From: CAVYBY01 sp963766935
GTDB lineage: Bacteria > Actinomycetota > UBA4738 > HRBIN12
Length of the DNA: 64,000 nucleotides
Reading direction: 5' to 3'
Assembly (NCBI GenBank): GCA_963766935.1
Contig: CAVYBY010000009.1
Coordinates: 186,001-250,000, forward strand
Shown here: piece after piece, positions 42,592 to 51,727 of the stretch
How the letters are laid out: every line of letters begins with the position of its first letter
Numbering within the stretch: position 1 is the stretch's first letter
Program-made: the position numbers and the translations under genes
The notes under the pieces: generated by a model
What the model was told of the DNA's origin: nothing
The model's database searches: none
Seen by the model: only the letters and a program-made list of their open reading frames with translations

Positions 42592-42861
42592 ATGGATGTC
42601 GGGACCGTGAAGGAGGCGCTTCAGCTCGTCGAGGAGGACGACCTCGCCGGTGCGGCGCGGCTCCTCGGCAAACTGGTGCGGGGCAAACGCTTGGTGCGTG
42701 CCTCCGGCTCCACCGCCGCGGTGGAGGAAGTCGAGGAGGTGAAGGGCTGGCTCCGCAAGGTACTCTTGGACCCGGACGTCGAGGACGCCGACTCACTGGT
42801 GACCAGGGCCTACTACAAGCTGAGGAGCCAGATGCCGGCCGAATCCGCGGATCGCGGCTGA
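42592..42861 (+). CDS. Small hypothetical protein (89 aa)
   Basis: Helical, charged protein (TVKEALQLVEEDDLAGAARLLGKL then VEEVKGWLRKVLLD). ATG 42592 lies 11 nt after AAGGAGG. No family recognised. It precedes the cold-shock gene by 79 bp. Confidence 0.55.
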   Translation: MDVGTVKEALQLVEEDDLAGAARLLGKLVRGKRLVRASGSTAAVEEVEEVKGWLRKVLLDPDVEDADSLVTRAYYKLRSQMPAESADRG

Positions 42862-42940
42862 AGTAGCCGTATCCGTCGAGGACGGCCAGAAGAAGACCAA
42901 GGCCAACCATGGCCAAGGGCAGAGAAGGAAGGAACGCAGC

Positions 42941-43144
42941 ATGGCAACCGGAACCGTGAAGTGGTTCAGCGCCGAGAAGGGCTTCGGGTTCATCACTCCC
43001 GAGGACGGCAGCGCTGACGTGTTCGTGCATTTCAGCGCCATCCAGGGCGAGGGCTACCGTGAGCTCGCCGAGGGTGCACGCGTGGAGTACGAGGTCACGC
43101 AGGGCCAGAAAGGCCCGCAGGCTGGCAACGTAAAAAGCATCTGA
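42941..43144 (+). CDS. cspA: Cold-shock domain protein
   Basis: 67 residues, one cold-shock OB domain: RNP1 KGFGFITPE and RNP2 VFVHFSAI are intact. Binds single-stranded RNA/DNA and melts RNA structure. AGGAAGGA precedes the ATG. A strong terminator follows at 43167. Confidence 0.95.
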   Translation: MATGTVKWFSAEKGFGFITPEDGSADVFVHFSAIQGEGYRELAEGARVEYEVTQGQKGPQAGNVKSI

Positions 43145-43200
43145 ACCCCTCAGGGGTCGTCGACGGACGGGAGGCCTTCGGACCTCCCGTTCTCGCGTTT
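43145..43200 (+). terminator. Terminator of the cold-shock gene
   Basis: Small hairpin ACCCC-tca-GGGGT (43145-43157), then an 8-bp stem ACGGGAGG / CCTCCCGT (43167-43190) capped by a C(TTCG)G tetraloop, followed by a T-containing tail. Good intrinsic terminator. Confidence 0.75.
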
Positions 43201-43246
43201 TGGGGTCGGCGCGTCCGAGCGGCTCGAATCGCCCGGGACGAGACGT

Positions 43247-43447
43247 TCACTCCAGACGCAGGGCGAGCGCCGGGCACGCGTTCAAGGTCGTGCGGACCAG
43301 GCTGCGCAACTGGGGCGGGATCGGCTTGTCCGAGATGATCGGGTAGCCCCAGTCGTCGAGCCGGATCAGCTCCGGGAGCAGCTCCGCGCAGATGCCGTGG
43401 CCCGTGCACGCGATGGGGTCCACGCGCAGCCGGACGTCGCGGCTCAT
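43247..43447 (-). CDS. Single-cluster ferredoxin
   Basis: 66 residues. Cys in DPIACTGHGICAELLPE (C-x5-C) and a third Cys in TLNACPALAL, the three-Cys pattern of [3Fe-4S] ferredoxins that usually serve P450s in Actinomycetota. No P450 is nearby. Its ATG overlaps the NuoF-like stop (ATGA), so it is the last gene of the redox operon and probably exchanges electrons with the NuoF-like protein. Confidence 0.88.
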   Translation of the reverse strand: MSRDVRLRVDPIACTGHGICAELLPELIRLDDWGYPIISDKPIPPQLRSLVRTTLNACPALALRLE

Positions 43448-44733
43448 CCCGCCCTCCGCAAGCCGGGCAGGGGCAGGACCGCTGGACGACGCGATCCGGG
43501 GCATGCGCGGCCGCGAGCGTGATCCCGGACGTCGGGCCCGAAGACCTGGAGGGCGCTTCGCAGCAGCCGCACGGCGCCGTCGGGGAACCGGCAGGCTCCC
43601 CGGCCCTCGACGTCGGATGCCCATCGCTCCAGTCGTCCGATGGTCTTCGACCCGCCGGACCCGGCGAGGACCTCTCCGGCCGCGCCGGCGATGGCCGCCA
43701 GGCCATGCACGCAGGGCCCGCATTGTCCGGCGGTCTGCTCGGAGAGCCATCGCATCACTCCGGCGGTTTCGAGCCATCCGCACGCGCCTTCCGGCGTGAC
43801 CACCACGATGCCGGGTCCCACGATGCCTCCGACGGCCGCGAGCCCGCGCGCGTCGAGCGTCGTTGCGGGCACGTCCGAAGCGGCAACCCACGAGCCGCAG
43901 TAGCCACCGACGAGCACGGGGCCGAGCCCAGATGTGGTGCCGCCGGCTCGGTCGATCAGGCCCGCGAGCCCGGAGCCGAGCGGGACCTCGTAGACGCCCG
44001 GGCGTGCGACCGTGCCGGAGATCGTCACCAGCATCGAGCCCGGGTCCTCGGTCGTACCGATCGAGCGGAACCATTCCGGGCCCGAGCGCCAGATCATGGC
44101 CAGGTTCGCGAGCGTCTCGACGTTGAGCAAGAGCGTCGGTCGCCTGGCGACCCCCCTCTCGAACGGGCGGGGGCCGGACGTCGGGATGGCCGGCCCCCCG
44201 TTCAGCAGGTTGGTGAGCGACCGCTCCTCCCCGGCGATGTACCGATCGGGGACCTCGACCACCTGGACATGAAGGCCGTCGGGCTCGATGGCCTGTCGCT
44301 CCTGCGCGGCTCGGATGATCGCACGTCGCGCTTCGCCAGAGCTCGCCTTGATCCCCACGATCACCTCGTCGGAGTCGACCGCGGCCGCTGCGAGCGCTGC
44401 GCCGTCCAGGACCAGGTGCGGGGTCGAAGCCAAGAGCACGGCGTCCTTCCGGCTGGCCGGTTCGCTCTCGCTGCCGTTGGCGACCACGATCGGGCGCCCC
44501 CGGCCGCCGGCCACCGCCCGCAGCTTCACGGCCGTCGGGAACCGGGCGCCGCCGCGGCCCCGGAGCCCGGCGCGTTCGACGGCGTCGACGACGTCACTCG
44601 CCGAGCCTCGAGCCGTCTCCGGCGACCGAAAGGCGGCGCGGTGATCGGCAAGCGAGGCCCCCGCGAACTGGGTCACGTAGGCGGAGATCCGGTCCGGCGG
44701 CCGCATCGACTGGCTGGGGGCTCCGGCGTTCAC
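43444..44733 (-). CDS. NuoF-like flavoprotein
   Basis: 429 residues. FMN/NAD domain: GLRGRGGARFPTAVKL and VANGSESEPASRKDAVLL correspond to the NuoF FMN-binding and acidic loops; RPTLLLNVETLANLA follows. An SLBB segment (GTVARPGVYEVPLG) and the cluster region with QTAGQCGPCVHGL and GRGACRFPDG end the protein. NuoF normally has ESCGxCxPC, so the first cluster Cys is Ala here; three Cys remain. Stand-alone, outside a complex I operon. GTG start overlaps the preceding stop (GTGA). It may pass electrons between NAD(P)H, the ferredoxin and the heme membrane protein. Confidence 0.8.
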   Translation of the reverse strand: MNAGAPSQSMRPPDRISAYVTQFAGASLADHRAAFRSPETARGSASDVVDAVERAGLRGRGGARFPTAVKLRAVAGGRGRPIVVANGSESEPASRKDAVLLASTPHLVLDGAALAAAAVDSDEVIVGIKASSGEARRAIIRAAQERQAIEPDGLHVQVVEVPDRYIAGEERSLTNLLNGGPAIPTSGPRPFERGVARRPTLLLNVETLANLAMIWRSGPEWFRSIGTTEDPGSMLVTISGTVARPGVYEVPLGSGLAGLIDRAGGTTSGLGPVLVGGYCGSWVAASDVPATTLDARGLAAVGGIVGPGIVVVTPEGACGWLETAGVMRWLSEQTAGQCGPCVHGLAAIAGAAGEVLAGSGGSKTIGRLERWASDVEGRGACRFPDGAVRLLRSALQVFGPDVRDHARGRACPGSRRPAVLPLPGLRRAG

Positions 44734-45815
44734 GTGAGCGGTCCCGTTGAGACGCCGCCGATCGCAAGCTGGCCCGAGACGTCGTTCCCCGACACGACCA
44801 GCGCCACCCTGACGTCGATGACGTCGCCATGCCCGTCGGCGAGGCGGGCCGTGAGGGTGTTCTCGGTGATGCCCGTGACGGCGCCGCGATAAACCGCGGC
44901 TCCTCTCGGCGGGGTGAGCACCACGGATCCGGATCGGACCGAGAGACCGCCGCCCTCGTCCTGTCCGTCGAGCTCGATGTTGAGCGAGAGCGGCACGGCG
45001 CCCGATGTCCTGGCCCTGGCGCTGAAGGTCACCTGTTCGTCGAAGTGCCGCACGTGCACGGCGCCGGCAAACGTCGCCCGTGCGGGCAGCACGAGCGTCT
45101 CGGCGCGCACGGACCGCTCGGGACGGCCGGCCGCGACGAGCAGCTTCGCGGGAGTTCCGGCCCGCGCCGCCCAGCCGTCCCCAAGCGGACCTCGCACCAT
45201 CCAGACGCCGAGCGCGACGGGCAGGACCACGGCGCCCGCCACGAGGAACGTGCGTGCGGGCTCCCAGCGGGTCCAGCCGACCGAGGCGCGCCAGATGACG
45301 GCGATCAGCACCGCCAGGCACGAAGCGAGCGTCAGGGCGAGCATCCACCGCTCGCGGGTGTCGCTTCCGGTGCCGGCGCCGTGCACGACGGCAAGGCCCC
45401 AGCACGCGTAGGTGGCCCAGTGGACGGCCCGCCACGTGCGGTATCCCAGGCGCGCCCGAACCAGGCTGGTGATGGCGATCGCCAGGAGCAGGTCGAGCGC
45501 GACGGCCCCGAAGCCCAGCCAGATGGCTCGATAGGCCGATCGGAATGGGACGACCGCGTCCAGCCACCGGATCGGCGCGAACGAGTCGAACACGGCCGAT
45601 GCGACGTGCAGCGCGATGAAGACCAGGGCGAGGAGCGAGATGTTGCGATGAACGTGCTGCAGCACGAACCGCGGCGTGCGCGGCGGGGACCATCGCACGA
45701 CGTTGGCGATCCCGAGGACGACCACCGTCGTCAGCAGCACGAGGGAGACGGCACCGGTCCCGCGGGAGAGGTACCAGAACGCCTTCGAGCCGAAGGGGCT
45801 GGTCAGCGCGATCAC
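44730..45815 (-). CDS. Ferric-reductase-like transmembrane heme protein with extracellular domain
   Basis: 361 residues. About six membrane helices with two His pairs suited to bis-His b hemes: QHVHRNISLLALVFIALH and VHWATYACWGLAVVHG. After the last helix comes a beta-rich domain of about 130 residues, probably extracytoplasmic (RATFAGAVHVRHFDEQVTF, SGSVVLTPPRG). The membrane part resembles the FRD/NOX-type domain, but no FAD or NAD domain is attached. Overlaps ApbE and the NuoF-like gene by GTGA on each side. Confidence 0.8.
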   Translation of the reverse strand: MIALTSPFGSKAFWYLSRGTGAVSLVLLTTVVVLGIANVVRWSPPRTPRFVLQHVHRNISLLALVFIALHVASAVFDSFAPIRWLDAVVPFRSAYRAIWLGFGAVALDLLLAIAITSLVRARLGYRTWRAVHWATYACWGLAVVHGAGTGSDTRERWMLALTLASCLAVLIAVIWRASVGWTRWEPARTFLVAGAVVLPVALGVWMVRGPLGDGWAARAGTPAKLLVAAGRPERSVRAETLVLPARATFAGAVHVRHFDEQVTFSARARTSGAVPLSLNIELDGQDEGGGLSVRSGSVVLTPPRGAAVYRGAVTGITENTLTARLADGHGDVIDVRVALVVSGNDVSGQLAIGGVSTGPLT

Positions 45816-46735
45816 GCGGCCTCCTCGTCCGGCCAGCCACAGACCCGGACCACCCGGCCGTCCGGCCGAACAAGCCGAGCCGGCACCCCCAGCATCCGAA
45901 GCCATTCGACCGCTTCCTCGCCGCGAACGATTGCCGCCGTCGTGGCGGTGTTGGCGTCGACACAGGTTGCGGCGGCGACCGTGACGGTTTGCCACACCTC
46001 GACGGCGGAGCGCCCGGTGCGTGGGTCGACCACGTGGTGGACGGCTTCGTCGCCCCGGCGCCACCTGCGGACCATGGTGCTGGAGGTCGCGAGGCCCCCA
46101 CTGCGGATCCCGACGGTCCGACCGGGGGACGGCAGGCCCGGGTGCTCGTCGGCGATCTCGACCGTCCACCCGCCGTCCGGTGGCGCTCCGCACGTGGACA
46201 GGTCGCCACCGAGTGAGACCAGCACCCCACAGCCGGCGACGGTTGCGGCACCGACCGCGGCGCGGTCGGCGGCAAGCGCCTTGGCGGTGGCGCCGAGGTC
46301 GAGCAGGACTCCGGGTGGGACCCGGACGGCCGCGCGCACGGGGTCCAACTCGATGCAGCGCCACCCGGGTGCGGGAACGGACGGCTGGAGCTTGGGGCCG
46401 GTCCGCGGCACGCCGGCGAAGTCGCGATCGTAGCCAAGCTGCACCAGCGCGTTTCCCACCGTGGGATCGACGGCGCCCTCGGTCGCCCGGGCCGCGCCGA
46501 CCGCCACGTCGATCGCCTCGAACAGCAGAGGGTCGACGCACCGCCATTGCCCCGCCGCTCGGTTCAGGTTGGACAGGGCCGAGTCCGGCCGGAACCGGCT
46601 GCACGCGAGGTCGATGGCCTCGACCGTCTCCTGGACGGCGTCGACCGCGAGCGCAAGGGCTCCGGGATCCGCCGTGAGGACGACCGCGGTCGTCCCGAGC
46701 GCAGGGAAGTGGGTGGAGCCGACGATCCGGGTCAC
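45812..46735 (-). CDS. apbE: FAD:protein FMN transferase (ApbE)
   Basis: 307 residues. LACSRFRPDSALSNLNRAAG, LDLGATAKALAADRAA, LVSLGGDLSTCG and HHVVDPRTGRSA are the ApbE blocks. ApbE attaches FMN covalently to Thr/Ser in exported flavoproteins. No lipobox or signal peptide is apparent with the GTG start. Its place between the small membrane protein and the heme protein suggests one of the operon's products is flavinylated. Confidence 0.88.
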   Translation of the reverse strand: MTRIVGSTHFPALGTTAVVLTADPGALALAVDAVQETVEAIDLACSRFRPDSALSNLNRAAGQWRCVDPLLFEAIDVAVGAARATEGAVDPTVGNALVQLGYDRDFAGVPRTGPKLQPSVPAPGWRCIELDPVRAAVRVPPGVLLDLGATAKALAADRAAVGAATVAGCGVLVSLGGDLSTCGAPPDGGWTVEIADEHPGLPSPGRTVGIRSGGLATSSTMVRRWRRGDEAVHHVVDPRTGRSAVEVWQTVTVAAATCVDANTATTAAIVRGEEAVEWLRMLGVPARLVRPDGRVVRVCGWPDEEAA

Positions 46736-47067
46736 GAGCCCCCCGACTGGACCTGACCGGGGCCACCCACGCTGATCGGTCCTTGCACGGGTGGGGCGGG
46801 GAGGCCACCCAGCCCCGAGTTCGCCGGCGGCAGGGCGACCGTCGGTCCTCGTGAAGTGGTTGGGGTGGGCGAGGTAGTGGGATCCGGATGGCCGGTGGCC
46901 GTCCCGCTCGATGTCCCGCTCGATGTCCCGCTCGATGTCTGGCCGGAGAAGGCGCGGGCGGCCATCGAGGAGAACGCCGCGGTCAGCGCGAGAGCACCCG
47001 CAACGACCCAGCGTGTCGTGCGGGAGATCGACCGGAAGCCGGTCGTTCGCGGAGCGCGCTGTCTCAT
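46732..47067 (-). CDS. Small exported Ser/Thr/Pro-rich protein, first in the redox operon
   Basis: 111 residues from ATG 47067 (GTG 47070 also possible): one membrane or signal helix (WVVAGALALTAAFSSMAARA), then low-complexity sequence with TSSG repeated in SSGTSSGTSSGTATG, and a Pro/Gly-rich end. Only about 85 bp before the divergent dehydrogenase gene. It overlaps apbE by GTGA. No domain recognised; could be an extracytoplasmic partner or flavin acceptor. Confidence 0.6.
   Translation of the reverse strand: MRQRAPRTTGFRSISRTTRWVVAGALALTAAFSSMAARAFSGQTSSGTSSGTSSGTATGHPDPTTSPTPTTSRGPTVALPPANSGLGGLPAPPVQGPISVGGPGQVQSGGS
46901..46936 (-). repeat. 12-bp tandem repeat in the small exported protein
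   Basis: Three perfect in-phase copies of GTCCCGCTCGAT (plus strand) encoding the tetrapeptide TSSG. Copy number could vary by slippage. Confidence 0.8.
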
Positions 47068-47075
47068 CACCTGGG

Positions 47076-47081
47076 TACTCT
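47076..47081 (+). promoter_or_regulatory. Possible -10 TACTCT upstream of the dehydrogenase pair
   Basis: TACTCT, about 70 nt before GTG 47153; would give a leader with AAGGA before that start. Confidence 0.3.
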
Positions 47082-47152
47082 GGGACAGCGATCTTGGAGT
47101 TTCCTGGGAAGACGGTTAAGAGGATGTGTGGATCCCGAGCAAGGACTATGCA

Positions 47153-48274
47153 GTGAAGGTTGGTCTCCCGCGTATGCACAAGGAAGCCGGCGAGCGCCGC
47201 GATTTCCTGCCGCAGTTCGTTGCGACGCTCTGTCGTCTCGGGGCGGACGAGGTGTTGCTCGAGGAGGAGTACGGCTCGGGAATCGGGATTCCCGCCGCGG
47301 AGTACTCCGAGGTCGACCCGCGGGTGCGGTTCGCCCCGGCGCGTGAGGTCTTCGACCAGGACGTGGTGGTCGTCGTCCGATGCCCGGACGACGATGCGCT
47401 CGGCTGGCTCCGGCCCGGATCGCTCCTCATCTCGATGTTGCACTTTCCGACCCGTCCCGGTCGCATCCGCCTCCTCGACGCGCTCGGCGTGCACGCGCTC
47501 AGCCTCGACTCGGTCAAGGACGACCGTGGGCGGCGCCTGATCGAGAACTTCGAGGCGGTCGGGTGGTACGGCGTCGACGCCGCGTTCAACGAGATGGCGA
47601 GGATGCGCGCCGACTTCACCGATCCGCAGCGGCCTCCGATCCACGTCACGTGTCTCGGAGCGGGAGCCGTCGGGGCCCATGCCGTGAGGGCGTCGGCCGC
47701 CTACGGCAACCCCGAGGTGCGCGAGACCATGTCGCGAAACGGCGTCCCCGGCGTCGAGGTCACCATGGTCGACTTCGACCTGACCCGGCGTGAGGACTAC
47801 ATGCTCGACCGTCTCGCGCGCACCGATCTGCTGATCGACGCCACCAACCGGCTGGACCCGAGGGTGCCGGTCGTCCCCAACCGGTGGCTGGGCGCGTTGT
47901 CGCCCGAGGCCATCCTGCTCGACCTGTCGAGCGACCCGTATCTGCCGGATGCCGAGCTTCCGATCGTCAAGGGGATCGAGGGCGTTCCGCACGGGGATCT
48001 CGACCAGTGGGTATTTCAACCCGACGACCCGGCGTGGGACGAGCAGGCCTTGCACGTCGACGCCACGAACCGCCGCGTCGGACTCTCGTGCAGCGCGTGG
48101 CCCGGGATCCACCCCGGTCCGTGCATGGAGATCTACGGCGCTCAGGTCGAACCGCTGATGGCGCTCGCGCTTCGTCTGCCGACCGAGCGCTGGAGCGAGC
48201 AGGCGAACAGCGCCGTCGAGCGAGCCGCGGCGAGAGGAGAGCTCTCCCGATGGAGGCAGGCGATCGCATCCTGA
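47153..48274 (+). CDS. Alanine-dehydrogenase-like NAD(P)-dependent enzyme (copy 1)
   Basis: 373 residues with an N-terminal AlaDh/PNT-like domain (VGLPRMHKEAGERRDFLPQF) and a Rossmann domain (LGAGAVGAHA). The ERRD Arg and the His of SMLHFPTRP sit where alanine dehydrogenase has its substrate Arg and catalytic His; the segment that carries the catalytic Lys of Ald reads VVRCPD. The C-terminal SAWPGIHPGPCMEIYG is shared with the next gene. Start GTG 47153 is preferred over GTG 47126 because AAGGA lies 7 nt upstream. Substrate unknown. Ends 25 bp inside its paralogue. Confidence 0.7.
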   Translation: MKVGLPRMHKEAGERRDFLPQFVATLCRLGADEVLLEEEYGSGIGIPAAEYSEVDPRVRFAPAREVFDQDVVVVVRCPDDDALGWLRPGSLLISMLHFPTRPGRIRLLDALGVHALSLDSVKDDRGRRLIENFEAVGWYGVDAAFNEMARMRADFTDPQRPPIHVTCLGAGAVGAHAVRASAAYGNPEVRETMSRNGVPGVEVTMVDFDLTRREDYMLDRLARTDLLIDATNRLDPRVPVVPNRWLGALSPEAILLDLSSDPYLPDAELPIVKGIEGVPHGDLDQWVFQPDDPAWDEQALHVDATNRRVGLSCSAWPGIHPGPCMEIYGAQVEPLMALALRLPTERWSEQANSAVERAAARGELSRWRQAIAS

Positions 48275-49407
48275 CGTTTGGCTTCCCCCGCATGCACAAG
48301 GAGCCGGCGGAGCGTCGCGACTTCCTGCCGTCCCTGGTGACCCGGCTCGCGCGGCTCGGTGCCGGCGTGGTCGTCGAGCGCGGGATCGGCTCGGGCATGG
48401 GGTATCGCGACACCGACTACACGGTCCCCGCCGGCGGCGTTCGCGCCGGCTCGCACGAAGAGGCCTACGACGCGGACGTGGTCGTCGTGCTCCGCTGCCC
48501 GAACCCCGCAGATCTCGCACGCGTGCGCCGTGGCGCGTCGCTCGTCTCGATGCTGCACTTCTCCACCCGGCCCGAGCGCGTCGCCGATCTGCGTCGCGCG
48601 GCCGTCGAGGCGATCTCGATGGACTGCATCGCCGACGACGAGGGCGAGCGGCTGGTCGTGGAGTCCCGCGCCGTGGCCTGGAACGCGCTCGAGGCCGCGT
48701 TCGACGCACTGGAGACCACCTACACCCGGTTTCGCGATCCGGGGCGTCCACCGATCCGGGTCACCGTGATGGGAACCGGTTCGATCGGCCGTCACGCGGT
48801 CGAGGCGGCGACCAAGTACGGCAGCCTCACGCGGGCCGCGTTGCTGCTCGAGGCGGGCGTTCGCGGCGTCGAGGTCGTGGCCGTCGGCCGAAACCTGAGT
48901 GGAGACGCCGACTACATGCGCAACCGGATGCGGATCACGGACGTGCTGGTCGACGCGACGGAGCGGTCGGATCCCAGCGTGCCCGTCGTGCCCAACGACT
49001 GGATCGGGCTGATGCCGCCGCACGCCGTCATCTGCGACTGCGTCGTCGACCCCTACCAGCTCGATTCGGTGCCGCCGACCGTGCGCGGCATCGAAGGCAT
49101 CCCGCAGGGCAACCTCGATCGGTACGTGATGGCGCCCGACGACCCCGCGTGGGACGTCACCGTGCCGGCCCGTGTGCCGCAGGTGCACCGGCGGACCGTT
49201 GTGTCGTGCTACTCGTGGCCGGGAGTGCATCCCGAAGCGTGCATGCAGGCGTACGGCGGACAGCTGGCGCCGTTGCTGGAGGCGCTGATCGATCGCGGCG
49301 CCGCCGGACTCCGCCTCGACGGCGGATTTCACGAGCGGGCGCTTGCGAGGGCCTCGCTCCGCAATTGGAGCGCGCCGCTCGTCCAGCCCTTGCCGGCCGG
49401 CCGTTAG
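48250..49407 (+). CDS. Alanine-dehydrogenase-like NAD(P)-dependent enzyme (copy 2)
   Basis: 385 residues, paralogue of the preceding gene: FGFPRMHKEPAERRDFLP, VVLRCPNP, SMLHFSTRP, Rossmann MGTGSIGRHA, GIEGIPQGNLDRYV, DDPAWD and YSWPGVHPEACMQAYG. GAGAGGAGAG upstream acts as Shine-Dalgarno. The two enzymes overlap and may be two subunits of one heteromer. Reductive amination or oxidation of an amino or hydroxy acid is the likely class; the exact reaction is open. Confidence 0.7.
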   Translation: MEAGDRILTFGFPRMHKEPAERRDFLPSLVTRLARLGAGVVVERGIGSGMGYRDTDYTVPAGGVRAGSHEEAYDADVVVVLRCPNPADLARVRRGASLVSMLHFSTRPERVADLRRAAVEAISMDCIADDEGERLVVESRAVAWNALEAAFDALETTYTRFRDPGRPPIRVTVMGTGSIGRHAVEAATKYGSLTRAALLLEAGVRGVEVVAVGRNLSGDADYMRNRMRITDVLVDATERSDPSVPVVPNDWIGLMPPHAVICDCVVDPYQLDSVPPTVRGIEGIPQGNLDRYVMAPDDPAWDVTVPARVPQVHRRTVVSCYSWPGVHPEACMQAYGGQLAPLLEALIDRGAAGLRLDGGFHERALARASLRNWSAPLVQPLPAGR

Positions 49408-49417
49408 GCCCTCCGCC

Positions 49418-50176
49418 TCAACCGGTCTTGCGCGCCTTCCAGACTTCCTCGATCGGCCACTGCCGTGACCACTCGAGGCTTGCCAGGTCGTCGGCCGCGG
49501 GACCCGCGTCCTCGGGCGCTTGGATCTCGACGAGGTCCTCGACTTCGAAGCCGCAGGAGCGAAGCAGCCGGATCATCTCGCCGTGCGGGACGAAGAACTC
49601 GACTCCGTCGTAGTCATCCTCCCACTCGAACCGGTGCATCCCGAAGTGCGGGCGTTGCAGCCGCTGCTCGACCGGTCCCACGTCGGGGAAGGTCAGCATC
49701 GAGACATAGGAGTGGCCGAGGAACACCAACCGGCCGCGCGGCCGGAGGATCCGTGCGGCCTCGGGGATCCACACGCGCGGGTCGCACCAAATGGCGGCGC
49801 CGTACTCGGAGACGGCCAGGTCGAAGCTGGCGTCGGCGAGCGGCGGGCGTTCGGCGTTCGCGTGGATCAAGGGGAAGTGAAGGTCGAACTCGCCTTGCAG
49901 CAGTTGCGCTGTCGTCAGCTGCCGGGCCGAATTGTCGAGCCCGACCGGGCGGGCACCGAGACGCGCGAGCCAGGCCGACACATAGCCGGTGCCGCACCCG
50001 AGCTCGATGACATCGAGACCGTCCACGTCGGGGAGCAGGCCGAGTTGAGACTCCGGTACGCCCCAGACACCCCAGGTGATCCGGTCGCTCGACCACGAGC
50101 GGCGTCCGCGCTCGATCCAGTTGTCGGCATCGGCGTCCCAGGACGCGCGATTGCGGAGCACGTGGTCGTCGGTCAC
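49418..50176 (-). CDS. Class I SAM-dependent methyltransferase
   Basis: 252 residues. Motif I VIELGCGTGYVSAWLARLGA, acidic end of beta2 in VGLDNS, and ASFDLAVSEYGAAIWCDP for motif IV. Methyltransf_11-like small-molecule methyltransferase; no substrate clue. GTG start has TATCGT 7 nt upstream. Confidence 0.88.
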   Translation of the reverse strand: MTDDHVLRNRASWDADADNWIERGRRSWSSDRITWGVWGVPESQLGLLPDVDGLDVIELGCGTGYVSAWLARLGARPVGLDNSARQLTTAQLLQGEFDLHFPLIHANAERPPLADASFDLAVSEYGAAIWCDPRVWIPEAARILRPRGRLVFLGHSYVSMLTFPDVGPVEQRLQRPHFGMHRFEWEDDYDGVEFFVPHGEMIRLLRSCGFEVEDLVEIQAPEDAGPAADDLASLEWSRQWPIEEVWKARKTG

Positions 50177-50183
50177 GCCGGGG

Positions 50184-50189
50184 ACGATA
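50184..50189 (-). promoter_or_regulatory. -10 element TATCGT, methyltransferase
   Basis: TATCGT on the minus strand, 7 nt before GTG 50176. Confidence 0.5.
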
Positions 50190-50211
50190 CGCGAGCCGCA
50201 GACCTCGCGGG

Positions 50212-51522
<1,311 letters not shown>

Positions 51523-51727
51523 GGGTTCCTCTGCTCTCTGGTTGGGGTCGGATCGCGGGGGCGCGTCGAGAACCGGCGCCGCCGGGCGAGCGCCGCCCGT
51601 GTTCTTCAGAGGGCGAGGAGTGCTCGGGGATCGCGAGAAGTCGTCGCGCGCGTCTCGTCGGCCGAGACATCGCGTGGAACTATGAAGCACTGTACTCGAA
51701 AGCCGGCTCGCCTCGCCCCAGCCTCGC
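51523..51727 (-). other. Untranslated leader region of the helicase
   Basis: About 205 bp between the helicase ATG and the end of the phosphoesterase. Contains possible -10 hexamers TACAGT and CATAGT near 51680-51695, and no clear -35. A long 5' leader is common for cold-induced RNA helicase genes. No ORF or riboswitch fold is convincing. Confidence 0.3.

Noticed and set aside
51523..51727. Riboswitch in the helicase leader
   Set aside because: No recognisable conserved fold; only a long leader can be supported.
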